A DNA stretch of 64,000 bases. It comes from Pedobacter nototheniae (lineage in GTDB: Bacteria; Bacteroidota; Bacteroidia; Sphingobacteriales; Sphingobacteriaceae). The stretch is from NCBI RefSeq assembly GCF_004335085.1, contig NZ_RQRS01000008.1, positions 1 through 64,000 of the forward strand, read 5' to 3'. The translations under genes were made by a program, and so were the position numbers. The notes under the pieces were generated by a model. That model worked only from the letters and a program-made list of their open reading frames with translations, searched no databases and was not told the DNA's origin. Below are positions 44,107 through 52,454 of this stretch, piece by piece (the stretch's first letter is position 1; the number at the start of each line of letters is the position of its first letter).

Positions 44107-44580
44107 TCATTCATTGATTAATAGCTTCAAATACGTAAAAATCTTCCCGCTGTGCTCCGCTTCGTGATAGTTAGCAGCTTGTAGTGCTTGAACATGATTT
44201 TTCACTTGAAACCCTATAGGCAATTCAAAGGGGGTATAATTGACAAATAGCTTGGATTCCAGATCGGATTCAAGGAGGTTAACTGTATCAATCAATAAAT
44301 GTTTTACCTCATCAACATCTGGAGTAATTTTCCAAGAACCTGGAGAAGATCCGATTTTGAAACAATCCATAAATTCTTTGGATATATACATTGGTAATCC
44401 ACTACGCATGTACATATGCCTTTGTTGAGAAGTAATACAATGACCAATTTGCCAAATTATATTATTGTTGAAACCTTTTGGAATTTTAAATAATATTTCA
44501 TGATTATTCGCTTCAATTAATTGAAAAAGCCTATTTCTGCTAGCTCTTAAAATTTCACATTCGAAACGTTCATTAATCAT
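44107..44580 (-). CDS. DinB-family protein
   Basis: The 157-residue protein is of the DinB/YfiT four-helix type. Possible metal-binding histidines lie in WQIGHCITSQQRHMY and in NYHEAEHSGK. DinB-like proteins include thiol transferases and damage-induced proteins of unknown task. It is transcribed alone. Its metal-site motif is fairly intact, so it may be an enzyme. Confidence 0.75.
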   Translation of the reverse strand: MINERFECEILRASRNRLFQLIEANNHEILFKIPKGFNNNIIWQIGHCITSQQRHMYMRSGLPMYISKEFMDCFKIGSSPGSWKITPDVDEVKHLLIDTVNLLESDLESKLFVNYTPFELPIGFQVKNHVQALQAANYHEAEHSGKIFTYLKLLINE

Positions 44581-44667
44581 TTAAGTTAGTCTAAGTTCTT
44601 TATAATGGAAGAAAGCCGTAATATTCTCTAAAGTAAGCTTTTCGCATTAAAGTTCAAATTTGACTAT

Positions 44668-44700
44668 ATTTAATTTACTGATATTTTTAGTAAATTAAAT
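44668..44700. other. AT-rich hairpin in the 446-bp gap 44581-45026
   Basis: A perfect 12-bp inverted repeat, ATTTAATTTACT / AGTAAATTAAAT, with a 9-nt loop. It is 88 bp upstream of the DinB start codon and 327 bp from the lipoprotein gene, so it may be an operator or a transcript end. I see nothing else of note in this gap, which should hold two promoters. Confidence 0.5.
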
Positions 44701-45026
44701 AGTGAGTGAAGTCGAAAACAACATTATTTATCAACATCATTTATATGCTTAATTATATCGCTTTAAAATTCAAATAATGATAATGTAATTCGTAAGTTTA
44801 TAACTACGATTACTGACTTTAAATTTTATTTTTGGTGTACGTGAAAAATTAATTTCATGTAAATTTATTTGATCCGATTGCCTTTTTAGGCTATTCAGAT
44901 AACGCCTAATTCCATTTGGTGTAAATTCAATCTATAACGGCTAATCATTCAAATTATGAAATTATCTTAGGGGAATCATCATCCTTAAAATTTAACAATT
45001 AATTTATTAACACAATTATTAAACTG

Positions 45027-46484
45027 ATGAAAAAAATTAATGCACTCTCTTTGCCTTTTCGGGCAATCGGGCTATGTTTTATAGTCTGCCTTTTAGCCAT
45101 AACGTCTTGTAAAAAAGATAAGACTGGTGATGGAAAACTATCAGAAACCGACCTTCAAACTTTAAAAGACTGGCAAAGTAAACACTTTGATCAAAACAGC
45201 ATTTTGTTTTCCGGTATGGTTCCAAATTGGAGTAATATTTATGTAAATCAATTAAAAGATAAAATCGTGTATGAGGTTGAGTTAACCCCTACTGATAATG
45301 CCTTTATGACGAACGGCTTTTTAAATAAGGGCGATAAAAACAACTATCAATCGACGAGTAGGTTTAAGTTGTTAATATTGAAAGATGCTAAAACGGATAA
45401 AATAACTGATGGTTATTATATGTCTAGTATTTCAAATGAACCTGTACATTACACCCAAACAGATCAATTTACTGGTTATATTTATTTTTATAACACAAAA
45501 GGTAATTTCATAAATGGATGGTCATTTGATGCTGGGAAAGCTGTACAAGGTATTAGGTCTGGAACATACGCTGGATATAAAGAAACAATGAATCCTAGTC
45601 TGAGAGAAAAAATTAACATGAGTAATTTTGGTAACGGCAGAATTCAAGTGGAAGCGCCTGGGAACAGCTGTTACACTATGACAATCCCTGTTTATGCCAC
45701 AAGTTGCATCTCAGTTGAGGATTCACCACCAATATGTTCAATTTACATTAAAGGGTATGTCTATGGACAGTTTTGCCCTGGGGTACAAATTTCGCCAGAT
45801 GGTAGTGGCGGTGTTATACCTGATCCCATTCGACCAATAGGCCAGACACCCGTGACTACAACTGTTCCTGAAATAACTGACGAGTTCGAAAATTACCCTT
45901 GCGCAAAGGCACTTGTGCAAAAGATGAAAACATTGAATAGTGATATTGCCAATTTGATAAAAAATGCTTTTAATACTAATGATTTAAAAAACCTTAATTT
46001 TGTAGCAGATCCTGCGTTGGCTGGAACCAACATAGATGGACATTACATGAGAGGAAATACGACTCCTGAATCAGGAGTAGGTTTTCATGAAATTGGTATT
46101 AATCCTGATGTATTAAATAATTCAACGCAAGAGTTTATACTCGCAACTTTATATCACGAAGCTTTGCATGCATATTTTGCTCAAAAATTGAGCGATTTAG
46201 GGAAGGCGGAGTTTGATAGGCAATTTCTTGGGGTAGAGGTAAATGGTGGTCGATTATTAGTACAGGACGAAGCACATATAAGTATGGGGTATCAGAGATT
46301 TGTGACAGGAATAAAAAATACAATATTAGCATTCAATCCAGGCTTTGATCCTAATAGGGCTGAAATTATAGCAAAATCAGGGATTGTCCAGGCACTTCCG
46401 GCTGAGAGCAAAATTAATAGTCAGGAAAGAAATCCATATGATCCTAATAATCCAGGAGCAACAGGTACAAAATGTCTTGAATAA
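45027..46484 (+). CDS. Lipoprotein with a zinc-peptidase-like motif
   Basis: The 485-residue product has a lipoprotein signal with Cys28 (LAITSCKKDK). A β-rich N-terminal part (about 40-200) follows, then a Cys/Pro-rich linker (SCISVEDSPPICS, then FCPGVQIS) and a C-terminal SprT-like or gluzincin-like domain. The latter has HEALH at 377-381 (TLYHEALHAYF). The HExxH motif suggests a zinc enzyme, but the family is not clear to me. The following small gene may belong to the same unit (20-bp gap). Confidence 0.7.
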   Translation: MKKINALSLPFRAIGLCFIVCLLAITSCKKDKTGDGKLSETDLQTLKDWQSKHFDQNSILFSGMVPNWSNIYVNQLKDKIVYEVELTPTDNAFMTNGFLNKGDKNNYQSTSRFKLLILKDAKTDKITDGYYMSSISNEPVHYTQTDQFTGYIYFYNTKGNFINGWSFDAGKAVQGIRSGTYAGYKETMNPSLREKINMSNFGNGRIQVEAPGNSCYTMTIPVYATSCISVEDSPPICSIYIKGYVYGQFCPGVQISPDGSGGVIPDPIRPIGQTPVTTTVPEITDEFENYPCAKALVQKMKTLNSDIANLIKNAFNTNDLKNLNFVADPALAGTNIDGHYMRGNTTPESGVGFHEIGINPDVLNNSTQEFILATLYHEALHAYFAQKLSDLGKAEFDRQFLGVEVNGGRLLVQDEAHISMGYQRFVTGIKNTILAFNPGFDPNRAEIIAKSGIVQALPAESKINSQERNPYDPNNPGATGTKCLE

Positions 46485-46504
46485 AACCATAATCAATAAT
46501 ACTT

Positions 46505-47035
46505 ATGAAAACATTTAATATTCTGTTTGTATTTTTATTAGGGCTTTTCCCAATTATTTCAATTGCGCAAACCCAACAATCAGAAACAATCCCAGATTGG
46601 CAAAAGAAAGTGTACAAAATACTGATGAGAGATAAGTCTAGAGAGGTCTTAGAAGATAGTGTTGCACTATATTCTTTTACTTTTAAGTTAAAAATTATTA
46701 AATCAAAAGAAAATAAAATAAAGGTTGATCAATTAATAGTAAGTGATAGTTTAATGTACAAGCTATTCCCAAGTTATAAAGATCTTTATAGTATTGACTA
46801 TAGTTCTTTACTAAAAACGCGTAAAAAATTAAATATTATTATTCCAATTTTAATTTCAAATACTTCACCAAGTGCAAAAAGAAGATACGAAACACGAGGT
46901 GAACCTCTTATGAGTATTGAATCAGCCTTAGATATTGCTCAAAGTTCATTAACTTCTATGATTCCAAAAAATAAAAAATCTAATGAAATATTACTTTTAA
47001 ATCCAGTTGTAATTAAAATACTTAATTTAAAGTAA
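46505..47035 (+). CDS. Small secreted hypothetical protein
   Basis: A 176-residue protein with a signal peptide ending at about residue 21 (SIAQTQQS). The mature part is lysine- and serine-rich (LKIIKSKENKIKVDQLIVSDSL), with no recognised domain. It lies 20 nt after the lipoprotein gene and ends just before a terminator, which suggests one operon. Role unknown. Confidence 0.6.
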   Translation: MKTFNILFVFLLGLFPIISIAQTQQSETIPDWQKKVYKILMRDKSREVLEDSVALYSFTFKLKIIKSKENKIKVDQLIVSDSLMYKLFPSYKDLYSIDYSSLLKTRKKLNIIIPILISNTSPSAKRRYETRGEPLMSIESALDIAQSSLTSMIPKNKKSNEILLLNPVVIKILNLK

Positions 47036-47096
47036 AGACTACATAACTTATTAATCTCATTAAGAAATTATAAAAGAGTTAAAGATTATTTAAAAC

Positions 47097-47130
47097 AAAG
47101 CCACACGAAAATTTTCATGTGGCTTTATTA
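47097..47130 (+). terminator. Terminator after the 45027-47035 genes
   Basis: Stem AAAGCCACA / TGTGGCTTT with an inner GAAAATTTTC palindrome as loop, then TTATTATTTG. It lies 62 nt after the stop of the last gene. Confidence 0.75.
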
Positions 47131-47267
47131 TTTGCGCTCGCTAGCATTTATAAACTATAAACACCTTATCATTTATTCTGCAAACTGATTTTTTTTAATC
47201 GCCGCCGCTGTTGTAGAGGAGAGTGTAAAAAGTGATTTTTTCCAACCAACTTTTATTTTTATAAACG

Positions 47268-47303
47268 AAAAAAGCCGCTTATCTTTTCAGAAAGCGGCCT
47301 TTT
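47268..47303 (-). terminator. Terminator of the tRNA gene
   Basis: On the minus strand the stem GCCGCTT / AAGCGGC has a GCGGC core and ends in six T residues. It begins 8-10 nt past the tRNA 3' end and ends its transcript. Confidence 0.8.
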
Positions 47304-47309
47304 AAGCAG

Positions 47310-47383
47310 TGGGCCCACCTGGGCTCGAACCAGGGACCAAAAGATTATGAGTCTTCTACTCTAACCAGCTGAGCTATAGGCCC
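47310..47383 (-). tRNA. tRNA with CAT anticodon, probably elongator Met
   Basis: All four stems pair: acceptor GGGCCTA / TGGGCCC, D arm GCTC...GAGT, anticodon stem GAAGA / TCTTT around the loop CTCATAA, and T arm CCTGG / CCAGG around TTCGAGC. The discriminator is A, with no encoded CCA (CTG follows). The anticodon CAT fits elongator Met or, with lysidine, Ile2; initiator is excluded by the A-U/G-C acceptor pairs. In the sequence from here to 47796 I find no other gene. Confidence 0.92.
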
Positions 47384-47796
47384 GGAAAAAACATTTGTTT
47401 TTTGCGAGTGCAATGTTACAAATTTGAATTCAATTTTGGAAAAAGTTTTGTCTTTAAATTTCAAAAAATAATAATATTCACTCATTTTCAATTACATAAT
47501 TTTTAATTAAAACTCGGCAATCTCTATTTATACTTTTTTTTATTTCAAAATCATGCATTTATTTCTTACCAAAGGTCAAGGCAGGGTTTTAATCATTGTT
47601 TTAAATTTGTATAGTAATAATGAATAAAACATTTTGTTTCAACAGGCATTATTATTGTTAATGCAGCGGAGTGCAATAAATCTGAAAATTAGCTTATTTT
47701 TATATTTATTATTTGCTTATACTTAAAATATAGCATTTAAAAGAGCCTAACAAGCTTTTAATTACCTAGAACCTATTTATATACCCAAACAAAGAA

Positions 47797-49026
47797 ATGA
47801 ATTATATTAAACTGCAGGAGGATGTAGAACAACATGTTACTCATTATTTTAATACACATCACGATCCTAGATTAGTTTACCACAATTTGCAACACACAGA
47901 AGATGTTGTACATGCGGCAAAACAAATTGCTAATCACTATCAATTAAATGAGCAGGATTATTTTGTGGTCATAGTTGCGGCGTGGTTTCATGATACGGGT
48001 TACTTTGAGGATGCCTTACATCATGAACAGAAAGGGGCAGAGCTTGCAGCACATTACCTAACAATGCATAATGTAGAGCAACAGGTTATAGATTTAGTGA
48101 GTGCAGCGATTTTGAGTACAAAAATCCCTCAAAAACCAGTTAATCAACTTGATAAAATATTATGCGATGCCGATCTTTTTCATTTGGGATTAGAAGATTT
48201 TAGGAAAAAAGCTAAACTGATGCATAAAGAGGTCGAGCTGATCCATAAAGCAGACATAAGTAAGTTAGAATGGAGAAAAAGAGATATCCAGTTTATGGAA
48301 TCTCATCATTATCATACAGATTATGCAAATTTATTGCTGGGCGATCAAAAGCTAAAAAATATAGATAAACTCAAATCAAGATTGGCAGAAGCGCTTGAAG
48401 ATAAAGATGAAAAGGAAGCAGAAGTCGTTCCAAATGTCGACGAAAAACCAATGACTATTATCGAAAAGGAAACTAAGAGTAATAAGAAAGATCGACCTGA
48501 AAAAGGAATTGAAACGATGTTTAGAATTACTTCAGCAAACAATCAAAGGTTGAGCGATATGGCCGATAATAAGGCACACATCCTAATTACGGTAAATTCC
48601 ATTATTTTATCTTTAGTAGTGAGTTTACTCTTAAGGAAACTCGATAGCAGTAATTTTTTAATGATACCAACCTTTATTTTGCTAATGGTGAGTTTATCCT
48701 GCGTTGTTGTTTCCATCCTTTCAACACGCCCATCTATTCCAGCTGGAGTTTTTACACCAGAAGATTTGGATAAAAAAAGCGTAAATCTTTTATTCTTTGG
48801 CAATTTTTACAAAATGTCTTTACAAAACTATACCGAAGGAATGGTTAAGGTAATGAATGATAAAGATTTTTTATATGGCACACTCATCCGCGATGTATAC
48901 TCTCAAGGGGTTGTACTTGGGCGAAAATATAAACTGATTCGCTTAGCATATAACATTTTTATGTTTGGTTTAATTGTATCGGTATTATCATTTATGGTTG
49001 CTTTTTTACTTTTTGGTAAAGACTAA
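47797..49026 (+). CDS. HD phosphohydrolase fused to Pycsar-effector-type membrane domain
   Basis: The 409-residue protein has an HD domain at residues 1-200: His33 in LQHTEDVVHAA, His65-Asp66 in AWFHDTGYFED, and an aspartate in ILCDADLFHLG. A charged linker follows (about 200-245). The C-terminal domain (from about 248) has FRITSANNQRLSDMADNKAH and four hydrophobic helices, the pattern of the PycTM/DUF5706 domain of Pycsar effectors. HD enzymes cleave phosphate esters, including cyclic nucleotides; PycTM senses cyclic pyrimidines in phage defence. This fusion may cleave or sense a nucleotide signal at the membrane. The next gene, ppk1, starts 5 nt later. Fusion is clear, role is inferred. Confidence 0.85.
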   Translation: MNYIKLQEDVEQHVTHYFNTHHDPRLVYHNLQHTEDVVHAAKQIANHYQLNEQDYFVVIVAAWFHDTGYFEDALHHEQKGAELAAHYLTMHNVEQQVIDLVSAAILSTKIPQKPVNQLDKILCDADLFHLGLEDFRKKAKLMHKEVELIHKADISKLEWRKRDIQFMESHHYHTDYANLLLGDQKLKNIDKLKSRLAEALEDKDEKEAEVVPNVDEKPMTIIEKETKSNKKDRPEKGIETMFRITSANNQRLSDMADNKAHILITVNSIILSLVVSLLLRKLDSSNFLMIPTFILLMVSLSCVVVSILSTRPSIPAGVFTPEDLDKKSVNLLFFGNFYKMSLQNYTEGMVKVMNDKDFLYGTLIRDVYSQGVVLGRKYKLIRLAYNIFMFGLIVSVLSFMVAFLLFGKD

Positions 49027-49031
49027 ATTCT

Positions 49032-51080
49032 ATGGTAGAAATACAAAATACCACTTCTTTTTTTAACAGAGATTTAAGCTGGTTAAAGTTTAACGAACGG
49101 ATTTTGATGGAAGCCGAACGTAAAAATGTGCCGCTTTTAGAAAGGATTAAGTTTTTATCAATATTTTCTTCTAATCTGGATGAATTTTACCGGGTTAGGA
49201 TGCCCGTTTTACTGGCTTTAGAGAAGTTGAGTAATAACAGTGATAACGATATTCAAATTGAGCAAGACTTATTAAATACGGCAAACACGCTTATTTTAAC
49301 GCAGCAACAACGTTATGGTAAAACCCTGCAAGAAGATATTATTCCAGCATTAAAAGAGAATAAAATTAACCTCGTTTACGCTTCCGTGATACCAGAGGAG
49401 ATAAAAAAGGAACTTACCAGATACTTTCAAAGTCAGGTTTTAGCATTTCTACAACCCGTTTACATTAATAAGAAAACAGATTTTTTCCCTTCCAACAACG
49501 AACTTTATTTTTTAGTTACGCTAAAAAAGGATGGTAAAGACAAAGGCGTAATTTTAAATATTCCATCCAGCCAGCTGCCGCGTTTTTATAAGGTGGTACA
49601 TGGCGAAGAAACTTCGATTGTTTTTTTAGATGACATTATAAGAACGCATTTAAATTTGGTTTTCCCATTATCCGAAATTACAGGATGTTTTAGTTTTAAG
49701 ATAACCAGAGATGCTGAGATTGATCTTACTGATGAATATTCGGGTGAATTATCAGAACAAATAGAAGCCCAGCTTTTAAAGCGTGATGCTGGTTTAGCTA
49801 CTCGTTTTTTGCATGAGCCAGGCATTTCCGAAAGAGGATTAGAGCTAATTAAAAAGCTTTTTAATTTGAAAAAAGCCAATATGGTAGCGGGTGGGCGATA
49901 CCACAACCTTAAAGATTTCATGGCTTTCCCTATAAGCTCTGGCGCATTATCTAATCCGCTATGGCCAAAAAATTATAATGAAATTACCAACGGTACCTTA
50001 ACAGAGGAAATCCATAAAAGAGATCTTATTTTTCATACACCATATCAAAGTTACGATCCGGTTTTAAGGTTTTTTAATGAAGCGGCAATTGATCCCACCG
50101 TTTGCGAAATTTATATTACTCTGTACCGTGTAGCCAGCGATTCTAAAATTGTTAATGCTCTAATTAGTGCTGCAAAAAATGGTAAAAAAGTAGCGGTTTT
50201 AGTAGAGCTTAAAGCCAGGTTTGATGAAGCCAATAACATTAAATGGGCAAAAAAAATGAAAGAGGCTGGTGTAGATATTATTTATAGCGTTACTGCCTTA
50301 AAAGTACATGCGAAGGTTGCACTTGTTAAACGTAAAATTGGTGATCGTACTGATTATACGGGCTTATTTGCAACGGGAAATTTTAATGAGAGTACGGCAG
50401 CATTTTACACCGATCATGTTTTAATGACCGCCAACAAAGCAATGCTACGCGAAGTTGAACTTCTGTTTATCTTTTTAGCAAAGAGAGAAAAACCTAGCTC
50501 GCCACACTTAATTAATTTTGAACATTTGCTGGTTGCGCAATTTAATTTGCAAAGTGCTTTTTTGCAACTAATTGATCGTGAAATTAAGCACGCAAAAGAA
50601 GGAAAAGAAGCTGCCATTACCATAAAGATGAATAACCTCGAAGAGAAAACTTTAATTAGTAAACTCTACGATGCATCAGAAGCAGGCGTGAAAATTACTA
50701 TGATTGTGCGGAGCATTTGCCGCCTCGTTCCTGGGGTTCCTGGTTTAAGCAGTAACATTAAGGTAATTCGTATTGTAGATCGTTACCTGGAACATGGCCG
50801 GGTTTTTATATTCAATAATTTGGGCAAGCAAGATATGTATTTGGGCTCGGCAGATTGGATGAACCGCAATATTTATAGAAGAATTGAGGTGTGTTTCCCA
50901 ATATATGATGAAAATATTAAGGCAGAGTTATTAGAAATAATCAATCTCCAAAAACAAGATAATGTTCAGGCGGTTACTATTGATGCAGAGATGAATAATG
51001 TGCCAATTGTAGAAGGAAATAAACCAATTCAGTCTCAGTATGAAATCTATCAATTTTTAAGATTAAAACAGAATACCTAA
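49032..51080 (+). CDS. ppk1: Polyphosphate kinase 1
   Basis: A 682-residue enzyme that makes polyphosphate from ATP, at the usual PPK1 length. The N-terminal domain has NRDLSWLKFNERIL. His426 (LKVHAKVAL) is the phosphorylated residue and His588 (LEHGRVFIF) the second HKD-type site; both are present, with the following ATP-binding words such as TGNFNE. It is in one unit with the HD-PycTM gene (5-nt gap) and the lipoprotein gene (1 nt), so polyphosphate level and that membrane protein may be linked. Confidence 0.95.
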   Translation: MVEIQNTTSFFNRDLSWLKFNERILMEAERKNVPLLERIKFLSIFSSNLDEFYRVRMPVLLALEKLSNNSDNDIQIEQDLLNTANTLILTQQQRYGKTLQEDIIPALKENKINLVYASVIPEEIKKELTRYFQSQVLAFLQPVYINKKTDFFPSNNELYFLVTLKKDGKDKGVILNIPSSQLPRFYKVVHGEETSIVFLDDIIRTHLNLVFPLSEITGCFSFKITRDAEIDLTDEYSGELSEQIEAQLLKRDAGLATRFLHEPGISERGLELIKKLFNLKKANMVAGGRYHNLKDFMAFPISSGALSNPLWPKNYNEITNGTLTEEIHKRDLIFHTPYQSYDPVLRFFNEAAIDPTVCEIYITLYRVASDSKIVNALISAAKNGKKVAVLVELKARFDEANNIKWAKKMKEAGVDIIYSVTALKVHAKVALVKRKIGDRTDYTGLFATGNFNESTAAFYTDHVLMTANKAMLREVELLFIFLAKREKPSSPHLINFEHLLVAQFNLQSAFLQLIDREIKHAKEGKEAAITIKMNNLEEKTLISKLYDASEAGVKITMIVRSICRLVPGVPGLSSNIKVIRIVDRYLEHGRVFIFNNLGKQDMYLGSADWMNRNIYRRIEVCFPIYDENIKAELLEIINLQKQDNVQAVTIDAEMNNVPIVEGNKPIQSQYEIYQFLRLKQNT

Positions 51081-51081
51081 T

Positions 51082-51984
51082 ATGAAAAATAGCAAAAATA
51101 TTATATTATTAACATGCCTAGCCATGGGATTTGGATTTTTAACGGTTTCCTGTGTAAATGGTGAGCATAAAGAAGATAATGCTAAAGATACAACAGCAGT
51201 TTCTGTAAAAACAGATTTCAGCTATGATCTCAAAAATCCTGTTAAGTACAATATGCCTCAAAACCTTTTCGAAATATCCGGTATTGTATTTCATAATGGC
51301 GATCCAAAAGAGGTTTTTGCAATTCAGGATGAAGATGGGGATTTATTTCGTTTAGGTTTGAGTGATAAAGAAGCTAAGTATACTAAGTTTGGTGCTAAAG
51401 GTGATTATGAAGATTTAACCATTTATAAAAATCTGATTATTGTATTAAAAAGTAACGGAGAACTGCATACTTTCCCAATTTCAGAAATTAATAAACCCGA
51501 AGCAGCAAATGTAGTTAAAACAAAAGATGTTGTACCAAAGGCTGAGTATGAAGGCCTATTTGCTGATGAAAAAACTGGTATGCTTTATATTTTAACCAAA
51601 GAAAATAAAGCTCAATTAAAAAATAAAGAAACGATTGTATACTCTTTTAAAATTGCTGATGATGGATCTTTAACTAAAAGCGATGAATTTACTCTGTCTT
51701 TTAAAGATATTGCTGCGGTTTCTGGTAATTCTAAAGTGAAATTTCGCCCTTCGGCACTCGCTAAAAATCCTGTTACTGGCGAGTGGTATATTCTTTCATC
51801 AATAAATAAAATGATTTTAATTACCGATGCAGATTTTAAGGTTAAATCTAGTCAGCCTTTAGATGGAGATTTATTTAACCAACCAGAAGGAATTACTTTT
51901 GATAAGGATAATAATTTGTACATTTCTAATGAAGGCGGAACACTGGCGGCTGGAAATATATTAATGTTTAAATACAAAAAATAA
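51082..51984 (+). CDS. SdiA-regulated-like lipoprotein (β-propeller)
   Basis: A 300-residue lipoprotein (Cys24 in TVSCVNGEH). The rest shows the repeated four-strand blades of the SdiA-regulated domain: FEISGIVFHNGD, AIQDEDGDLFRL, YEGLFADEKTGMLYIL, and NQPEGITFDKDNNLYISNEGG. The start is one nt after the ppk1 stop, so it is co-transcribed with the polyphosphate genes. Members may act on phosphate esters or bind ligands; no enzymatic role is proven. Confidence 0.8.
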   Translation: MKNSKNIILLTCLAMGFGFLTVSCVNGEHKEDNAKDTTAVSVKTDFSYDLKNPVKYNMPQNLFEISGIVFHNGDPKEVFAIQDEDGDLFRLGLSDKEAKYTKFGAKGDYEDLTIYKNLIIVLKSNGELHTFPISEINKPEAANVVKTKDVVPKAEYEGLFADEKTGMLYILTKENKAQLKNKETIVYSFKIADDGSLTKSDEFTLSFKDIAAVSGNSKVKFRPSALAKNPVTGEWYILSSINKMILITDADFKVKSSQPLDGDLFNQPEGITFDKDNNLYISNEGGTLAAGNILMFKYKK

Positions 51985-52008
51985 AACTTAAGAAATACTA
52001 ACCTTTAC

Positions 52009-52035
52009 CGTCATTGCGAGGAACAAAGCAATCTT
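52009..52035. repeat. Dispersed repeat of the CGTCATTGCGAGG type
   Basis: The word CGTCATTGCGAGGAACAAAG with the following CAATCTT matches a short interspersed repeat I recall as frequent in Bacteroidota genomes. ATTGC and GCAAT form an inverted pair. It lies 25 nt after the lipoprotein stop. Only one clear copy is in this window. Confidence 0.55.
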
Positions 52036-52133
52036 AAAGCAATAAAAGGATAGAAAGTAAAAAAATAAAGAGGTTGTTTTGTGCCCCATAAAGACTAGGG
52101 TATTTAAAACGAATTAAGAATAAAATATAAACC

Positions 52134-52429
52134 ATAAAAAGAGGGGGTTGCGTTTACATCATGACAAATGTTTACCATTCTGTATTATACACAGGAGTAA
52201 CCTCAAATTTAAAGAGTAGGATGTGGCAGCATAAAAACAATCACTATCCTAAAAGTTTTAGTTCTAAATTAAGTGCCATAAATTAGTTTATTCTATGTTT
52301 TTTCTTCGCATTGAAGAAGCCATTGCTGAGGAGAAACGAATAAAAGGTGGAAGTAGACAAATGAAAATAGACTTAATAAATCACTTAAATATACAGTGGT
52401 TAGATTTAAGCCAGAATTTTGAACGATAA
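52134..52429 (+). pseudogene. Frameshifted GIY-YIG nuclease (UPF0213/YhbQ-type)
   Basis: The reading frame from 52134 is KRGGCVYIMTN, then VLYTGVTSNLKSRMWQHK and YPKSFSSKL, the start of a short GIY-YIG nuclease. It stops at 52284. The -1 frame then gives IEEAIAEEKRIKGGSRQMK and ends at 52429, the known C-terminal half of the family. The usual ATG is ATA here. So two defects kill the gene: a lost start and a frameshift near 52283. Confidence 0.8.
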
Positions 52430-52454
52430 AGAATTGAATCCCTAAACGCCCAAT

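Noticed and set aside
47797..49026. Complete Pycsar defence system
   Set aside because: No nucleotide cyclase gene lies in the window; only the effector-type membrane domain is present, fused to an HD domain.
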